Shown here: piece by piece, positions 38,801-49,222 of the stretch
Position numbering within the stretch: the stretch's first letter is position 1
Layout: every line of letters starts with the position of its first letter
NCBI GenBank assembly: GCA_905221605.1
Contig: CAJNDS010002745.1
Span: 1,828,203 to 1,892,202 of the forward strand
Origin: Symbiodinium natans
Taxonomy: Eukaryota; Sar; Dinophyceae; Suessiales; Symbiodiniaceae
Direction of reading: 5' to 3'
DNA: 64,000 nt
Position numbers and translations under genes: made by a program
The notes under the pieces: model-generated
The model's input: only the letters and a program-made list of their open reading frames with translations
Databases searched by the model: none
Told to the model about the DNA's origin: nothing

Positions 38801-39396
38801 GAGAACAGGGGCGCGATGTTTTGGACCTGTGGGGCATAGGGCCGTCTGGAGGCTTTCGGGTTTTTGGCTTGCAGGTTTAACTGCCTGTTTTACGGTTGTA
38901 GGAAGAAGGGCTTTGAGGATCTAGGGCGGGGCAGGAGGTTTGGCCTACGTAGGGCGTTTAAGGGGTTCGGGTTTTGGATAGAGGGTTGGTTAAGGGTTAG
39001 AGGAGACGCGGGAATTAAGCCTCCATGCTTTGCCCATGCAATGATCACATGCCTTCAAGCTCCCTGACCCTAGAGCCCAACTAAGCCTGTAAGCCCTAAA
39101 CTGCACCCCAAACCCGCCCGAAAAAATCGAGGGCCCACGTTTAGGATGCCCGCACCCTAAACACTATATGAGCCCGAAAACTCACCCCCTCCCTTAAGAA
39201 CCCTATAAAACTTCTTAGGAAACCCCCGATGAACCTTCGAGTGTTTCGGGATCCTATAAACCCTAAACCCTAAACCCTAAACCTTATAAACCCTAAACCC
39301 TAAACCCTGAACCCTAAACCCTGAACCCTGAACCCTGAACCCTAAACCCTAAACCCTGAACCCTAAACCCTGAACCCTGAACCCTGAACCCTGAAC

Positions 39397-39488
39397 CCGC
39401 CTTGGCGGAGAGCTTGGCCAGGGCATCGACGCAGGTTGACTTGCCCACCTCAATCGGTGAAGGAGCGGTTGTTGTGGAGACACACCGC
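39397..39488 (-). CDS. hypothetical protein, internal exon
   Basis: Acceptor GAGTTTCAG, reading RCVSTTTAPSPIEVGKST and CVDALAKLSAKA, donor G|GTTCAGGG. The donor belongs to a TTCAGGG-variant array. GKST resembles part of a P-loop, but the full motif is absent. Confidence 0.55.
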
Positions 39489-39679
39489 CTGAAACTCCAC
39501 AACCCTGCTGCCGTAAATTAGGGTTTAGGGTTTAGGGATTAGGGTTTAGGGTTTAAGGTTTGGGGTTTAGGGTTTAAGGTTTGGGGTTTAGGGTTGAGGG
39601 TTTCGGGTTTAGGGTCCCAAGATGCTGTTGTATACCCCGAAATCCAAAACCCTAAGCCGACCGCCAAGTGCAGCGCAAC

Positions 39680-39727
39680 CTCAAAGCCAGCGCCCCGAAG
39701 CCCGCTTCGAGTCGCCTCTCACCTACG
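39680..39727 (-). CDS. hypothetical protein, short exon
   Basis: Acceptor CGCCAG, VGERRLEAGFGALAL, donor GAG|GTTGCG. The plus strand is also open (RNLKASAPKPASSRLSPT). Confidence 0.35.
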
Positions 39728-40045
39728 CTGGCGGCCCTCAACCCTAAACCCTAAACCTTAAACCCTATAAACCCTAAACCCCAAACCCTAAACCCTGAAC
39801 CCTAACCCCCCCCCCCCCCCCCCAAAAAAAAAAAAGAAAAACCTCGACTTTCAGCCCTCTAATTACACCCTAAACCCTAAACCCCCAAACTACTGTGCGG
39901 CTACGTGACCGCAGTGCCACCCAGCACCAGCACCTCAGTCAGCGGGTTTAGGCTCTGGGTGTGGGGTTTAGGGTTTAGGGTTAAGGGTTTAGGGTTTAGG
40001 GTCTAGGGTTTATGGCTTAGGATGTTTTAGGATTTGGGGCGTCAG

Positions 40046-40837
40046 GTCTACCAGTGGACCTCGCATGCCCTTGTGAACGGATGCTTCTTGACTCCTCCTT
40101 TGTCATTATCAGTGCAACGAGGCTGTGGGGTTCCGCGGGGGGGGGGGGGGGGGGGGGTTGGTTTAGTGGGATTCGGGTGTGGGGATTCTTGCTCGCCCTA
40201 AACCCTAAACCCTAAACCCCGACTGTAGCCTGAGAGCCCCAAGGAGACCATGTCCCAGAATACTACACCCAAAACTCGCACTCGCAAAACTCGCAAAACC
40301 CCAAACCCCAAACTCCAAACCCTAAACCCTAAACTCTAACCTGCACACCCAAAACTAGCCTTTAATGAGGGACTTATGTACCCTTCTATGATGCTTGCAG
40401 GGTACTTGGGGGGTGCAAGAACTCCCAAAACCTAAACCCTCAAGTTTCGCTGTGTGGGAACTTAGGGTTGAGGGTTTAGGGTTTCCTAAACCCTAAACCC
40501 TAAACCCTGAGCCCTAAACCCTAAACCCTAAACCCTAAACCCTAAATCCTAAACCCTAAACCCTAAACCCCTAACGAAACCGGGACTAACTCTCCAGGAT
40601 CCTGGCGGCCCGCGTCGACCTGGCGGTCACGGAAGAGGCCGAAAGGGGTTTAGGGTTTAGGGTTTGGGGTTTAGGGTTTAGGGTTTGGGGTTTGGGCCGG
40701 GGTTTAGGGTGTAGGGTTTTGTAGGGTTTGGGGTGTTGAGGGTTTAGGGTTTTGCTGCTTGTTTTTCGCTTTCCCTTTCTGCTTCGAAGCGTGTCGGTGC
40801 TGACGGCTGCTACACTGCAGCTTTCGCGTTGAAATAA
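40046..40837 (+). CDS. hypothetical protein, three exons
   Basis: 40046-40129: acceptor GCGTCAG, VYQWTSHALVNGCFLTPP and on, donor GGG|GTTCCG. 40598-40647: acceptor TCTCCAG, ILAARVDLAVTEEAER, donor G|GTTTAGGG. 40790-40837: after a pyrimidine-rich tract ending GAAG, RVGADGCYTAAFALK and TAA. The phases do not all match, so an exon may be missing or the pieces belong to different genes. Confidence 0.45.
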
Positions 40838-41064
40838 AGGGTTTGGGGTGCAGGTTTTAGGGAGTTTAGGGCTTGGGGTTTGGGGTTCGGGTTTGGGGTT
40901 TCGGGTTTAGCGTAAGTCTAGGGTTTGGGGGTTTAGGGTTTGGGGTTTAGGGTTTGGGGTCTGGGGTTGAGGGCTTGGGGAGTTTGGGGTTTAGGGTTTA
41001 GGGTTTGGGGTTTTGGGGAGTTTGGGGTTTAGGGTTTGGGGAGTTTGGGGTTTAGGGTTTAGGG

Positions 41065-41066
<2 letters not shown>

Positions 41067-41102
<36 letters not shown>
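41067..41102. repeat. G homopolymer within TTTAGGG-like text
   Basis: About 35 consecutive G, flanked by drifted TTTGGGG units (40840-41340). Prone to assembly and sequencing error. Confidence 0.8.
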
Positions 41103-41103
<1 letters not shown>

Positions 41104-41387
41104 GAGGGTTTAGGGTTTGGGGTTGAGGGTTTAGCGCTTCGGGTTTAGGGTTTGGGGGGTTGAGGGTTTAGGGTTTGGGGTTGAGGGTTAGGATTTAGGG
41201 TTTGGGATTGAGGGTTTTAGGGTTGAGGGTTCAGGGTTGAGGGTTTAGGGCTGACGGTTCTAGGGTTTACTGGTTTAGAGCTGAGGATTTGGGGTTGATG
41301 GTTTAGGGTTGAGACTGTGGGTTTAGGGTTGAGGGTCTAGGCGGCTGAGACTTTAGCATTCTGGGTGTGGGGTTCAGGGTTTGGGGG

Positions 41388-41513
41388 TTATTTGCCTGTA
41401 TTCGGGCGCCGCCCAGCGGTCCTCGGTGAAAACATTGACTTGAGCACGGCCTTACAAAATGCATGTGCGCCCTTTGTGTAATCCATTCCGCCAAGTGTCC
41501 TTGCCAAGTTTCT
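41388..41513 (-). CDS. hypothetical protein, last exon of 41 residues
   Basis: After CACGCACAG the frame reads RNLARTLGGMDYTKGAHA and FCKAVLKSMFSPRTAGRR and on to TAA. An overlapping frame (MHGLFLQTSSIYMECFTT) is longer but less coding-like. Exons at 42212 and 42407 on the same strand may precede it. No family recognised. Confidence 0.6.
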   Translation of the reverse strand, partial: RNLARTLGGMDYTKGAHAFCKAVLKSMFSPRTAGRRPNTGK

Positions 41514-41726
41514 CTGTGCGTGTAACACAACTTGAATGATGCTGTATTGGTGGTGGTGAAGCATTCCATGTAGATGGATGACGTTTGTAGAAACAAACCA
41601 TGCAAACCAATGCTAGTGATTCTTTAAAGTATGTAAGTATCCGAAGGCCTGAAATAGGGACTATTCAACATTTTGACTACAGCTACCCTACTATGTGGTG
41701 TCAAAGCTTAGCATTTGAGGGTTTAA

Positions 41727-41940
41727 GCCTAACCCTAAACCCTAAACCCTAAACCCTAAACCCTAAACCCTAAACCCTAAACCCTAAACCCTAAACCCTA
41801 ACCCTAAACCCTAAGCCCTAAACCCTAAACCCGAAACCCTAACCCTAAACCCTAAGCCCTAAGCCCTAAACCCTAAACCCTAAACCCTAAACCCTAAACC
41901 CTAAACCCTAAACCCTAAACCCGAAACCCTCCTAAGCCCT
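41727..41940. repeat. telomere-type array (CCCTAAA) with CCCTAAG variants
   Basis: About 30 units. A CCCTAAACCCGAAACCCTA motif recurs, indicating internal duplication. Confidence 0.95.
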
Positions 41941-41957
41941 AAGACCAATCTTGCCAG

Positions 41958-42013
41958 GAAGGCGGCGCTCCAACCACCAGATCCGTTTCCGAGTGGCAGA
42001 GGTTGATCCAGAG
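41958..42013. CDS. coding-like island, strand unresolved
   Basis: Plus: acceptor TTGCCAG, EGGAPTTRSVSEWQRLIQ, donor AG|GTTCC. Minus: TSGSTSATRKRIWWLERR, donor G|GTCTTAGGG. The minus reading fits the neighbouring minus exons. Confidence 0.45.
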
Positions 42014-42211
42014 GTTCCTTTTAGGGTTTTAGGTTTTGGGGGTTTAGGGTTTAGGGTTTAGGGTGAAGCTAGAAGAGTTTTGAGGGTTGAAGGGCTTACA
42101 GTACTAAAGTTTGGGGCCGCAGGCCGCCCCAAGCGCGCGCGACAATCACAGGGGCAGCGTCGGTGTGCCCCTAAACCCTGAACCCTAAACCCTAAACCCT
42201 AAACCCTAAAC

Positions 42212-42278
42212 CCTGCTGAGGCATTGACAGGCGATGCACCGCTTGTACATGCTCTGGATGACCGACCAGGCCCATTTC
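42212..42278 (-). CDS. hypothetical protein, internal exon
   Basis: Acceptor TGGCCAG, one base and KWAWSVIQSMYKRCIACQ and on, donor AGG|GTTTAGGG. Contains C-x2-C-x-C. The plus strand gives a hydrophobic frame (MHRLYMLWMTDQAHFLAS). Confidence 0.5.
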
Positions 42279-42406
42279 CTGGCCAGTGCATTTCTAGGCT
42301 TCTGTCTTATGCTTTTCACCCTAACCCTAAACCCCAATTCAACCCTAAACCCTAAACCCTAAACCCTAAACCCTAAACCCTAAACCCTAAACCCTAAACC
42401 CTAAAC

Positions 42407-42561
42407 CCTGCCCTTAGACATGTGCACTCCGAAACCCTTAGAGTTTGTGGAGCTTGTGGAATTCAAGTCTTCGCGTGAGGTGTGGTCCCCGCTGGCTGAC
42501 CCCTCAACACACGGCTGGTGCTGCAACAAAGCTGACGTCGCTCGCGTGCGCGCCGAGAGAT
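42407..42561 (-). CDS. hypothetical protein, internal exon
   Basis: Acceptor GGATTAG, then LSARTRATSALLQHQPCV and on, serine/threonine-rich, donor AGG|GTTTAGGG. The plus strand is open too (EFVELVEFKSSREVWSPL). Confidence 0.4.
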
Positions 42562-42764
42562 CTAATCCCCAAAAGACCTTAAACAGCCCCAAGCTACACC
42601 ACTACAGCCCTACAAACCCAGAACTAAGCGCCTGGACCTCCCCGAGCCCGAACTAACCATCGAAACAATAGAATCCCAGAACCCTACTTGAAGCTTCATG
42701 GGCTTTAAGTACCCTAAGCAAGGTCGTAACCACAGTTACCCTACTTATCAGTAGCCCTGAACCT

Positions 42765-42856
42765 CCATGTAAGCCCCTGCACTTCCCGAATCGGAACCCC
42801 CGAGCCGTGATCGTGGGGGTGGGCCAGCTGCCTCCAGGACTGTTTTGGCCGCAGCC
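42765..42856 (-). CDS. hypothetical protein, exon
   Basis: After TGTGCCAG the frame reads AAAKTVLEAAGPPPRSRL and on, then meets the GTTCATGG-type element. The donor is not identified. Confidence 0.4.
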
Positions 42857-42936
42857 CTGGCACATTTGCAGAAGGCTTATCGGGGTCTGGGGCGTTGGGA
42901 GCGAGTTAGGGCTTAGGGTTTAGGAAGCAGAAACAG

Positions 42937-43050
42937 GGCTTGCGGGTTTTTCCCAAACGCCAACGCGGCAAAACGAGGAGAATCAGATTACCAGATTTTC
43001 CCTGCATATACCTTCGAGGCACTTTTCTAGCGTGCCTGACACCCTACTAA
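42937..43050 (+). CDS. hypothetical basic protein, last exon
   Basis: After GCAGAAACAG the frame reads GLRVFPKRQRGKTRRIRL, then PDFPCIYLRGTFLACL and on to TAA, 37 residues. Arginine/lysine-rich first half. No family recognised. Confidence 0.5.
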   Translation, partial: GLRVFPKRQRGKTRRIRLPDFPCIYLRGTFLACLTPY

Positions 43051-43127
43051 GCTAGGCCCTGCACCCTTTAAACCCTTAAACCCCTAAACCCTCAAAACAC
43101 CCTTACACCCTCAACCCCGTTTTAACC

Positions 43128-43262
43128 CCTTGATACAGGGTGGGGCCCCCTAGTTATAAGTAGAGTTATAAGGGCCCTAAATTGGGTTATAAGGACCCTA
43201 AGTTAGGTTATAAGTCCCTTAACTACAGTTAGTATAGTAAGGGGGCCCCACCCTGTATTACC
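43128..43262. mobile_element. foldback element around TACAGGGTGGGGCCCCC
   Basis: ATACAGGGTGGGGCCCCC at the left and GGGGGCCCCACCCTGTAT at the right form inverted ends. Four TTATAAG motifs lie between. Confidence 0.8.
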
Positions 43263-43304
43263 CCCCTTTAACCCTAAACCCTAAGCCCTAAACCCCGTTG
43301 AAAC

Positions 43305-44225
43305 CCTTAACTCTCAAAGTCAACTCGAAGCTCGCTTTCCCCCTTAACCCTTTATATAACCCCTCCTAAACCCTAAACCCTAAACCCTAAACCCTAAACC
43401 CTAAACCCTAAGCCCTAAGCCCACTCCGTGCCGTTCCCCTGGTCGGTCCTCTCGTCGGGTCCCTCCTCGGCTCCTGCCTCCCTGCTGCGCCTGCGCCTCC
43501 CCTGGTCTGCTCTTGTGGGTCATCGCGCCCTCTGTCAACTCCGTGCTGGCACGGTACACCTTTCTCACGTCGATGGCCACCGCTCGGCTGCCAAGGTAAG
43601 GTGTTGCGTGTTCTGCGGGAAGAAGACCTATGCGCCCTATATCCATGTGTTAGGTGAGTGCTTCGTAAGCCTCTCTCCAGGCCTGCCGGACCCGGGTCCG
43701 AACCTTCCGCCAAGGGACCGCGCGCGGTTGCTCTTAAATGTGCAGGCCTCCAACGCTATGTTTGCCGATGTGGCGCATGTGGCACTGATGATTGTGCAAG
43801 AGAGCATGGCGTTCTGGACAAAGAAAAGGCATGCGTATCCCTGCTGTGCCCCCTCCCGAGTCCGGCTTGCCTGTCTCGTGTGGGGAAGGTGATGGTGCTC
43901 CACACCCTCGATCTGTCGCGACTACGTCTCGCGTCCGCTGAGGTGTGTTTGGGGCAGGGGACCATCCCCTTTGCGCGCCGCCAATAAAACATGTCCTGCT
44001 GCTCCCTTTGCCCCACTACCCACCATCTGTCCGTGTGGGGCCCACATGTGTCCCTCTCTGACGATCTGTGGGTGTTGGGTCAGGATCTGCAGAGGGGGCT
44101 CCCCTGCCTCCACCCACTGCCCGGTCCGCGCCTGCTGACTGGCAACACCACCACCACCACCACCTAAACCCTAAACCCTAAACCCTAAACAATTTTAATC
44201 CTTAACTCTCAAAGTCAACTCGAAG
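43305..44225. mobile_element. insert of about 870 bp between 26-bp direct repeats
   Basis: CCTTAACTCTCAAAGTCAAC plus six bases at 43305-43330 recurs at 44200-44225. Between lie CCCTAAA arrays at both inner edges, a GC-rich coding region and a CAC microsatellite (44144-44163). No transposase or reverse transcriptase was recognised. Confidence 0.6.
43428..43888 (+). CDS. Cys/His-rich protein within the insert, two exons
   Basis: Exon to 43653 ends VRCCVFCGKKTYAPYIHV with donor G|GTGAGT. The intron 43654-43745 ends AAATGTGCAG. Exon 2 reads LQRYVCRCGACGTDDCAR, then EHGVLDKEKACVSLLCP and on, to AAG|GTGATG at 43888. The phases fit. Cysteines and histidines (C-C-x2-C, C-x-C-x2-C-x4-C-x3-H) suggest metal binding (inference). 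The start codon is not visible. Minus frames here are long but arginine/proline-rich shadows. Confidence 0.5.
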
Positions 44226-44374
44226 TTCTCATTCGCTCAAAAGCTGTCTCGCCACAAGGAGGGAAAGTGAGAAGGCTACACCGGCGAGACTGGGGAGGAA
44301 GTTCAGGGCTTAGGGGTTAGGGTTTAGGGTTTAGGGTTTAGGGTGAGCATGGGGAGGAACAGTGCGATCCATAG

Positions 44375-44680
44375 TTGCAAGGGCCTAACCAGCAGACACG
44401 GCCAACAAACCAAACCCGGCGACACTCAAGCGCGCCGCTGAGATACCCACGGCGACAAGAACTTGTCATGCAAGCCTTTAGCAAACTGCTGAAGCCTGAA
44501 CCCCCCCTAGCAAAAATCCAAACCCAAAGAAATCTAAGCGAGAAGTGTGGGTGCAAAACTCAGGGTCGAGGATCTTGTATGGTGTCGGGTATCAGGGTAT
44601 GGCAGCAGAACGTTTTGCCCTCTATAAACCGTGCTTTCAGAAAAATCCCAAACAAGAATGCTACTAAGGCCATTACTTAG
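44375..44680 (+). CDS. hypothetical protein, open frame of about 100 codons
   Basis: Reads RRQELVMQAFSKLLKPEP and on to TAG. The minus strand over the first half is also open (RRGYLSGALECRRVW). Weak call. Confidence 0.3.
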   Translation: MQGPNQQTRPTNQTRRHSSAPLRYPRRQELVMQAFSKLLKPEPPLAKIQTQRNLSEKCGCKTQGRGSCMVSGIRVWQQNVLPSINRAFRKIPNKNATKAIT

Positions 44681-44898
44681 GGTATGAGGGTAGGAGGGTA
44701 TGAGAGCACTAGGGCATTACGGTCTCTATCCTTACCCCCGCAGGTTTGGTGTAGGCCCTCTTCGCAAGCCCCCCCCCCCCCCCCCCCCCCCCCTACTCCG
44801 AAAAACCAAAAAAAAACACCGATTTGGGAACACCTTGCGCCGAAACACCTAAGCCCCTAAGCCCCTTAACCCTGACCTATATACAAAACCTACTAAAC

Positions 44899-44961
44899 CT
44901 TCAGAGCCCCGGACGCCAGCTCGGCTTGCAGAGCGCCCGTCTCCAGCTTCTCCTCGTCCTC
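44899..44961 (-). CDS. hypothetical coiled-coil exon
   Basis: Acceptor TACGCTCAG, 21 codons (EDEEKLETGALQAELASG and on), donor AAG|GTTTAGTAGG. Phase 0 on both sides. Charged heptad pattern. No family recognised. Confidence 0.6.
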
Positions 44962-45667
44962 CTGAGCGTAGGGGGTCTAGGGTTTGGGGTTGGGGTTTAG
45001 GGTTTAGAGTTTAGGTGCGAATCCTAAGCCCTAAGCCCCAAGCCCTACGCCCAACGCCCTAAGCCCGCGCCCGGGGCTCGCGCAGCACTCTCTGGAGATG
45101 CAGGGTTTAGGGTTTAGGGTTTAGGGTTTAGGGTTTAGGGTTTAGGGACATCTCGACCTCATCGCACTTCTAGTTAATCCAAGGGGTCTTGCCTTGGAGC
45201 ATATTCGGGGGAACCTTGAGGGGTACAACCTAAGGGGTACGAGTCTTAATCCCCTGAGTTAAGGGCTTAGGGTACCCTAAGCCCTAAGCCTTACTGAACA
45301 AGGGAAGCCCTAAACGACAAACTTCCCCAAGCACTTTGTATGCCCACCTAGACCCCTACTTTGGAGTAAACCCTGGAAAAAACAGTATATTCGCTATTTT
45401 AGGTATAAGTTGCTATAGTACAGGAACTCAGAGCCAAAAAAAACTTGAAAGTATAGCACGCCAAAGCCCAGAGACAGGCTAGCTTCAGGAGAGAGTGGGG
45501 TCTTCTTTCTCACCCGAGACTTCATGATTCTGGGGAGGGGGGTGTGCAGGGTTTCGGGTTCCGAGTTCAGCGTTAATTGTTTCGGGCTTATGTAAATACT
45601 AAAAAATAAATTCTAAGCCCTAAGCCCTGAACCCTAAACCCTAAGCCCGAGATCCAAGATCCGAAGC

Positions 45668-45781
45668 CCCCAGGCCTTCGAGACGTTCAGCAGCTTGTTC
45701 AGCTCAGGTGCCTTGGCGGCTGAGGCTCTTCCTACCTAAACCCGGGAGCAGGTGCTCCGGTCTTGGGAAGTGGTGTCGGCC
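45668..45781 (-). CDS. hypothetical protein, two exons with a 22-nt gap
   Basis: Exon 45781-45742: acceptor AGCTCAG, GRHHFPRPEHLLP, donor G|GTTTAGG. Exon 45719-45668: acceptor GCCTCAG, AKAPELNKLLNVSKAW and on. The phases match (one plus two). The gap is only GTTTAGGTAGGAAGAGCCTC plus AG, far shorter than usual spliceosomal introns. It may be a real tiny intron or a coincidence. Confidence 0.45.
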
Positions 45782-46161
45782 CTGAGCTATGTTCATGTAC
45801 AAATGCAAGATGCCCTGAACCTAGACCCAAGACTTCAAGAGCAACCTAGAAATATGAAGGGTGGCCATTTCTGGTTTCAAAGGGGGCTTATAAAAAGGGA
45901 ACCGAAGCCCTAAACCCTAAACCCTAAACCCTAAACCCTAAACCCTAAACCCTAAACCCTAAACCCTAAACCCTAAACAAAGGGAATACATGGGCCTACT
46001 AGGAACTGCTGGGTCCTAGGAACTGTCCTGAAGCCCTGAAGCCCTTGAGGCCAGCAACCCTCACTTCAAGTTCCATGGATACTTCTAGGTACACCTAGCA
46101 AGTATGGAGACCCTTACCATAACCCTAAACCCTAAACCCTAAACCCCTACTAAGTTAACAG

Positions 46162-46284
46162 CGAGCCGTTGGCTCTGCGCGATTCCCGGCACAAATCCAT
46201 GCAGCTATTGATGCAACCAGAGAGCCAGTGTACGCGAACAAAGCTTTGGGGGCTTACCAGAATAGGGCACCCCCTAAACCCTAA
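46162..46284 (+). CDS. hypothetical protein, last exon of about 40 residues
   Basis: After AAGTTAACAG the frame reads RAVGSARFPAQIHAAIDA, then TREPVYANKALGAYQ and on to a TAA supplied by the telomeric array. The true end may be a splice site before it. No family recognised. Confidence 0.5.
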   Translation, partial: RAVGSARFPAQIHAAIDATREPVYANKALGAYQNRAPPKP

Positions 46285-46435
46285 ACCCTAAACACTAATA
46301 TGGACCCCAAAAAGTAGGATTCCTTTATAAAAGAACCCCGTAGCAAGGTACCCCTAATATCGTAAGCCCCATTTGTGTAGCGTTGGTGGATCAACTTCGG
46401 ACTTTGGTGGGCAAATGAAGGGGCCTTCTTTGATT

Positions 46436-46560
46436 CCCTAGAACCCTACAACCCTACTAGAACCCTAGAACCCTAGAACCCTAGAACCCTAGAACCCTAG
46501 AACCCTAGAACCCTAGAACCCTAGAACCCTAGAACCCTCGAACCCTCGAACCCTAGACCC
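46436..46560. repeat. variant block (AACCCTAG, 8 bp)
   Basis: About 14 units of AACCCTAG with two AACCCTCG units at the end, an 8-bp variant of the telomeric unit. Confidence 0.9.
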
Positions 46561-47016
46561 TATAACTTAACCCCCCAATAGCCTAGCATATTCCTTATGG
46601 ATAAGGGGAAGAAGGCAAACCGCACCTCATGCCTCTATAGGTGTTAGGATTTCGGTCTAGGATGCCGGGTTCAGGAGTTCAGGTTTAGGGTTTAGGGTTT
46701 AGGGTTGAGGGTTTAGGGTTTAGGGTTTAGGGTTTAGGGCTTAGGGTCCTCCATCCAGGGTTTATGGTCTGACTAGGGTCGAGCGACGGGACGTTTGGTG
46801 ACTGGGACGTTTAGTGTTGTACCCAACTTCGCCTCTACTCCGTCGGACGACGCTTTCCGCAGGAGGTTTAGGTTTCAGGTTTGGGGTTTAGGGTTTAGGG
46901 TTTCGGGTTTAGGGTTTCGGGTTTAGGGTTCAGGGTTCAGGGTTTTGGCCTAAAGAAACCATCAGCTGGAGGCAGTGGGCCCAAGAAGATTGATCGCCGA
47001 AGAAGCAGACCTTGAG

Positions 47017-47204
47017 GGGTGCACGACTTAAAGCTCAAGGAGCTTGATAAAAATTCTTGGGGCTCTCTTGGCACACTGCACGAAACTATGAGGACGCAGT
47101 TGGGGTTCATCATTTCGGGCACATGCGCGTTTGCGAATGCATTCGGTGTGGCGATTGCGGGGCCTGATCGTAGTGGATCTTCATGTGGTAGATTCTCCAG
47201 ATGA
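47017..47204 (+). CDS. hypothetical protein with a hydrophobic segment, last exon
   Basis: After CTTGAG the frame reads VHDLKLKELDKNSWGSLG, a hydrophobic stretch LGFIISGTCAFANAFGVA, and ends at TGA. The opposite strand is open but less coding-like. No family recognised. Confidence 0.45.
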
Positions 47205-47209
47205 GGATC

Positions 47210-48490
47210 CCGTTCTGGGTACCCTAAATACAAGGCTCGGCATCATGTTACTCCTAGCCCAAAGGGACCTAAGATAGGGGTACCTTATTAGACGGGGATC
47301 CTACTACAGGGGGGTCTATATTGGGGGTCCCACATTATCGTAAACCCCCCAAATCGATCTGCCAACCCTGCACCCTCAACACCCAAACCAAGTATCCCGT
47401 CCCATACAAGCCCTGAAGCCCAGCAAAAGCCCTGTACCCTAAACCCTAAATCCCCAAACCGCAAACCCCAAACCACAAACCCTAAACCCCAAACCCTAAA
47501 CCCTAAACAACAAACCCTAAACCCCAAACCCTAAACCCTAAATCCCAAACCTTAAACCCAGCTTCAATCCTCAGTATTCGGGTCTTGTGTTCAGCGCTTG
47601 GGCCTTGTGACGTTAATCCCGAACTTGAGCCTCAGCCGTCAAAGCCCCAAACCGTGAAGCCCTAAACCACCTAACCCCAATGTTTCGGGTTTAGGGTTTC
47701 GGGTTTAGGGTTTAGGGTAAGCCGAAACCGCTTTTGGCGGGAGGCTGTACCCCATAAATCCAACCCTAAACCCCGAAGCCCTGGAAACCCTGAAAATGGG
47801 GCTTGGGTCGTCTTTTAGGTTCAAGGCCCTAGCGCTTAGGGTTTAGGGTTTTTGGGCTTCAAACTAAGAAAGAGACACTCCACCCCAAAGCATAGTTCGA
47901 TTCAGGGGGAGGGTATAACCAACCCTAAAAGAGGTTTACTTTTTTGCCTGTGTTCTTGTATTTCTGTTATTTTGGGGGGGCATATGAAAACTTGCACTTG
48001 CATGGGTTCATAGGGCTATTTAGGGATTTAGGGATCTGGGTCCATGAAATTTTGAGAACTACTCCCAGCCAAATTTTGAGACCTACCTTGCTAGTCCTAA
48101 ACCCTAACATTAAACTCTGCGCCCGAAGCTAATCTTCCTAAACCCTAAACCCTAAACCCTAAACCCTAAACCGTAAATCTTGAGAGGGGCACCTTGAAGG
48201 CTTGCACCAGACTTGCTCGAGCCTGGCGTGTAGGGTCCCCCTTGAGAGGGAGGTTCTAGGGTTTAGGGTTTAGGGTTTGGGGTTTGGGGTTTGGGGTTCA
48301 GGGTTTGGGGTTTGGGGTTTAGGGTGTGGGGATTGGGGGTTTGGGGTTAAGGGTTTAGGGTTTAAAGGGCTTGAGGTTTTAGGGCTTAGGGTTTGGGGTT
48401 TCGGGTTTGGGGTTAGGGCTTAGGGGGGGTATAGGGCTTGGAGTTTAGGGCTTGTGTTTCAAACAGTTTGGGCTTGAGACAGGCAGAGCC
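47210..48490. other. GGTACC foldback, drifted arrays, one weak frame
   Basis: Foldback at about 47264-47350, CCCTAAA/CCCCAAA text, and an AT-richer + frame at 47944 (MPVFLYFCYFGGAYENLH) with internal repeats (AAATTTTGAGA twice). A + island 47574-47609 (YSGLVFSAWAL) has an acceptor and a stop. No firm gene. Confidence 0.4.
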
Positions 48491-48501
48491 GGGCCGCACA
48501 G

Positions 48502-48562
48502 GGCAAAGAAGAAAGGCCAAACCAACCTCCCAGCCACGCCAGAGCAAACAATAATCAAGGGG
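48502..48562 (+). CDS. hypothetical protein, internal exon
   Basis: Acceptor GCCGCACAG, donor GGG|GTTTAGGG. Two frames are open (AKKKGQTNLPATPEQTII or GKEERPNQPPSHARANNN). Confidence 0.45.
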
Positions 48563-49130
48563 GTTTAGGGTTTAGGGTTTAGGGTTTAGGGTTTAGAGTT
48601 TAGAGTTTAGGGTTTAAGAGTCCTACCCCTACAGTCCTTGTAGCAAAACAGAAATCAAGGGATTAAGATTCCTACCCTTCAAGTCCTTGCAGGATTTTAG
48701 ATTTTAGGGTCTAGGGTTTAGGGTTTTGGGTTTAGGGTAAGGTTGCACCGCCTAGGGGTGTATAAGGAGAGTATAAGGGGGGGGTCTAAGGGGGACATCA
48801 GGGGGCTTAGGATTTCGGGCTTAGGGTTTAGGGCATCGAAACTTAGAGCTTGGGGGGGTTACATCCTCAATCTTCCTTCTGAAGTCCAAACCCCAGCCTA
48901 AAGCCGAAGCCCTGAACCCTAGGACTTAGGGTCAGGGTTGCAACGCATCATGGGAATCGCCTAAATAGTAAACCCTCGTCCTTCAACATAAACAGCCTAA
49001 ACGTGCCTAAGAACCCTAAACCCTAAAACCCTCGAAACTTCCCTAAGCCCCCTCAACGCCCTAAACCTTAAACCCTAAACCCCTAAACCCTAAACCCTAA
49101 ACCCTAGCCCTAAACCCTAAACCCTAAATG
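48563..49130. other. drifted telomere-like DNA and a small duplication
   Basis: CCTACCCCTACAGTCCTTG and CCTACCCTTCAAGTCCTTG are an imperfect direct repeat (48609-48705). No gene seen. Confidence 0.5.
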
Positions 49131-49133
49131 CGC

Positions 49134-49222
49134 AGATTAAGAGCGGCAGGCAGGACCCAAGTCGGCGCGGCGGTTTCCTGCAACACCATCCCGGCGCCTG
49201 GCATCTTTACGAGGCAGGTCGT
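49134..49222. CDS. coding-like island, strand unresolved
   Basis: Plus: acceptor GCGCAG, IKSGRQDPSRRGGFLQHH and on, donor CAG|GTCGTC. Minus: acceptor GATGCCAG, AGMVLQETAAPTWVLPAA and on to a telomere-like stop. Flanked by CCCTAAA and TCTAGGG arrays. Confidence 0.45.

Noticed and set aside
42212-42320. Plus-strand membrane-like exon (MHRLYMLWMTDQAHF)
   Set aside because: The minus reading has acceptor, telomeric donor and fits neighbouring minus exons, so the plus one is probably a shadow, though not excluded.
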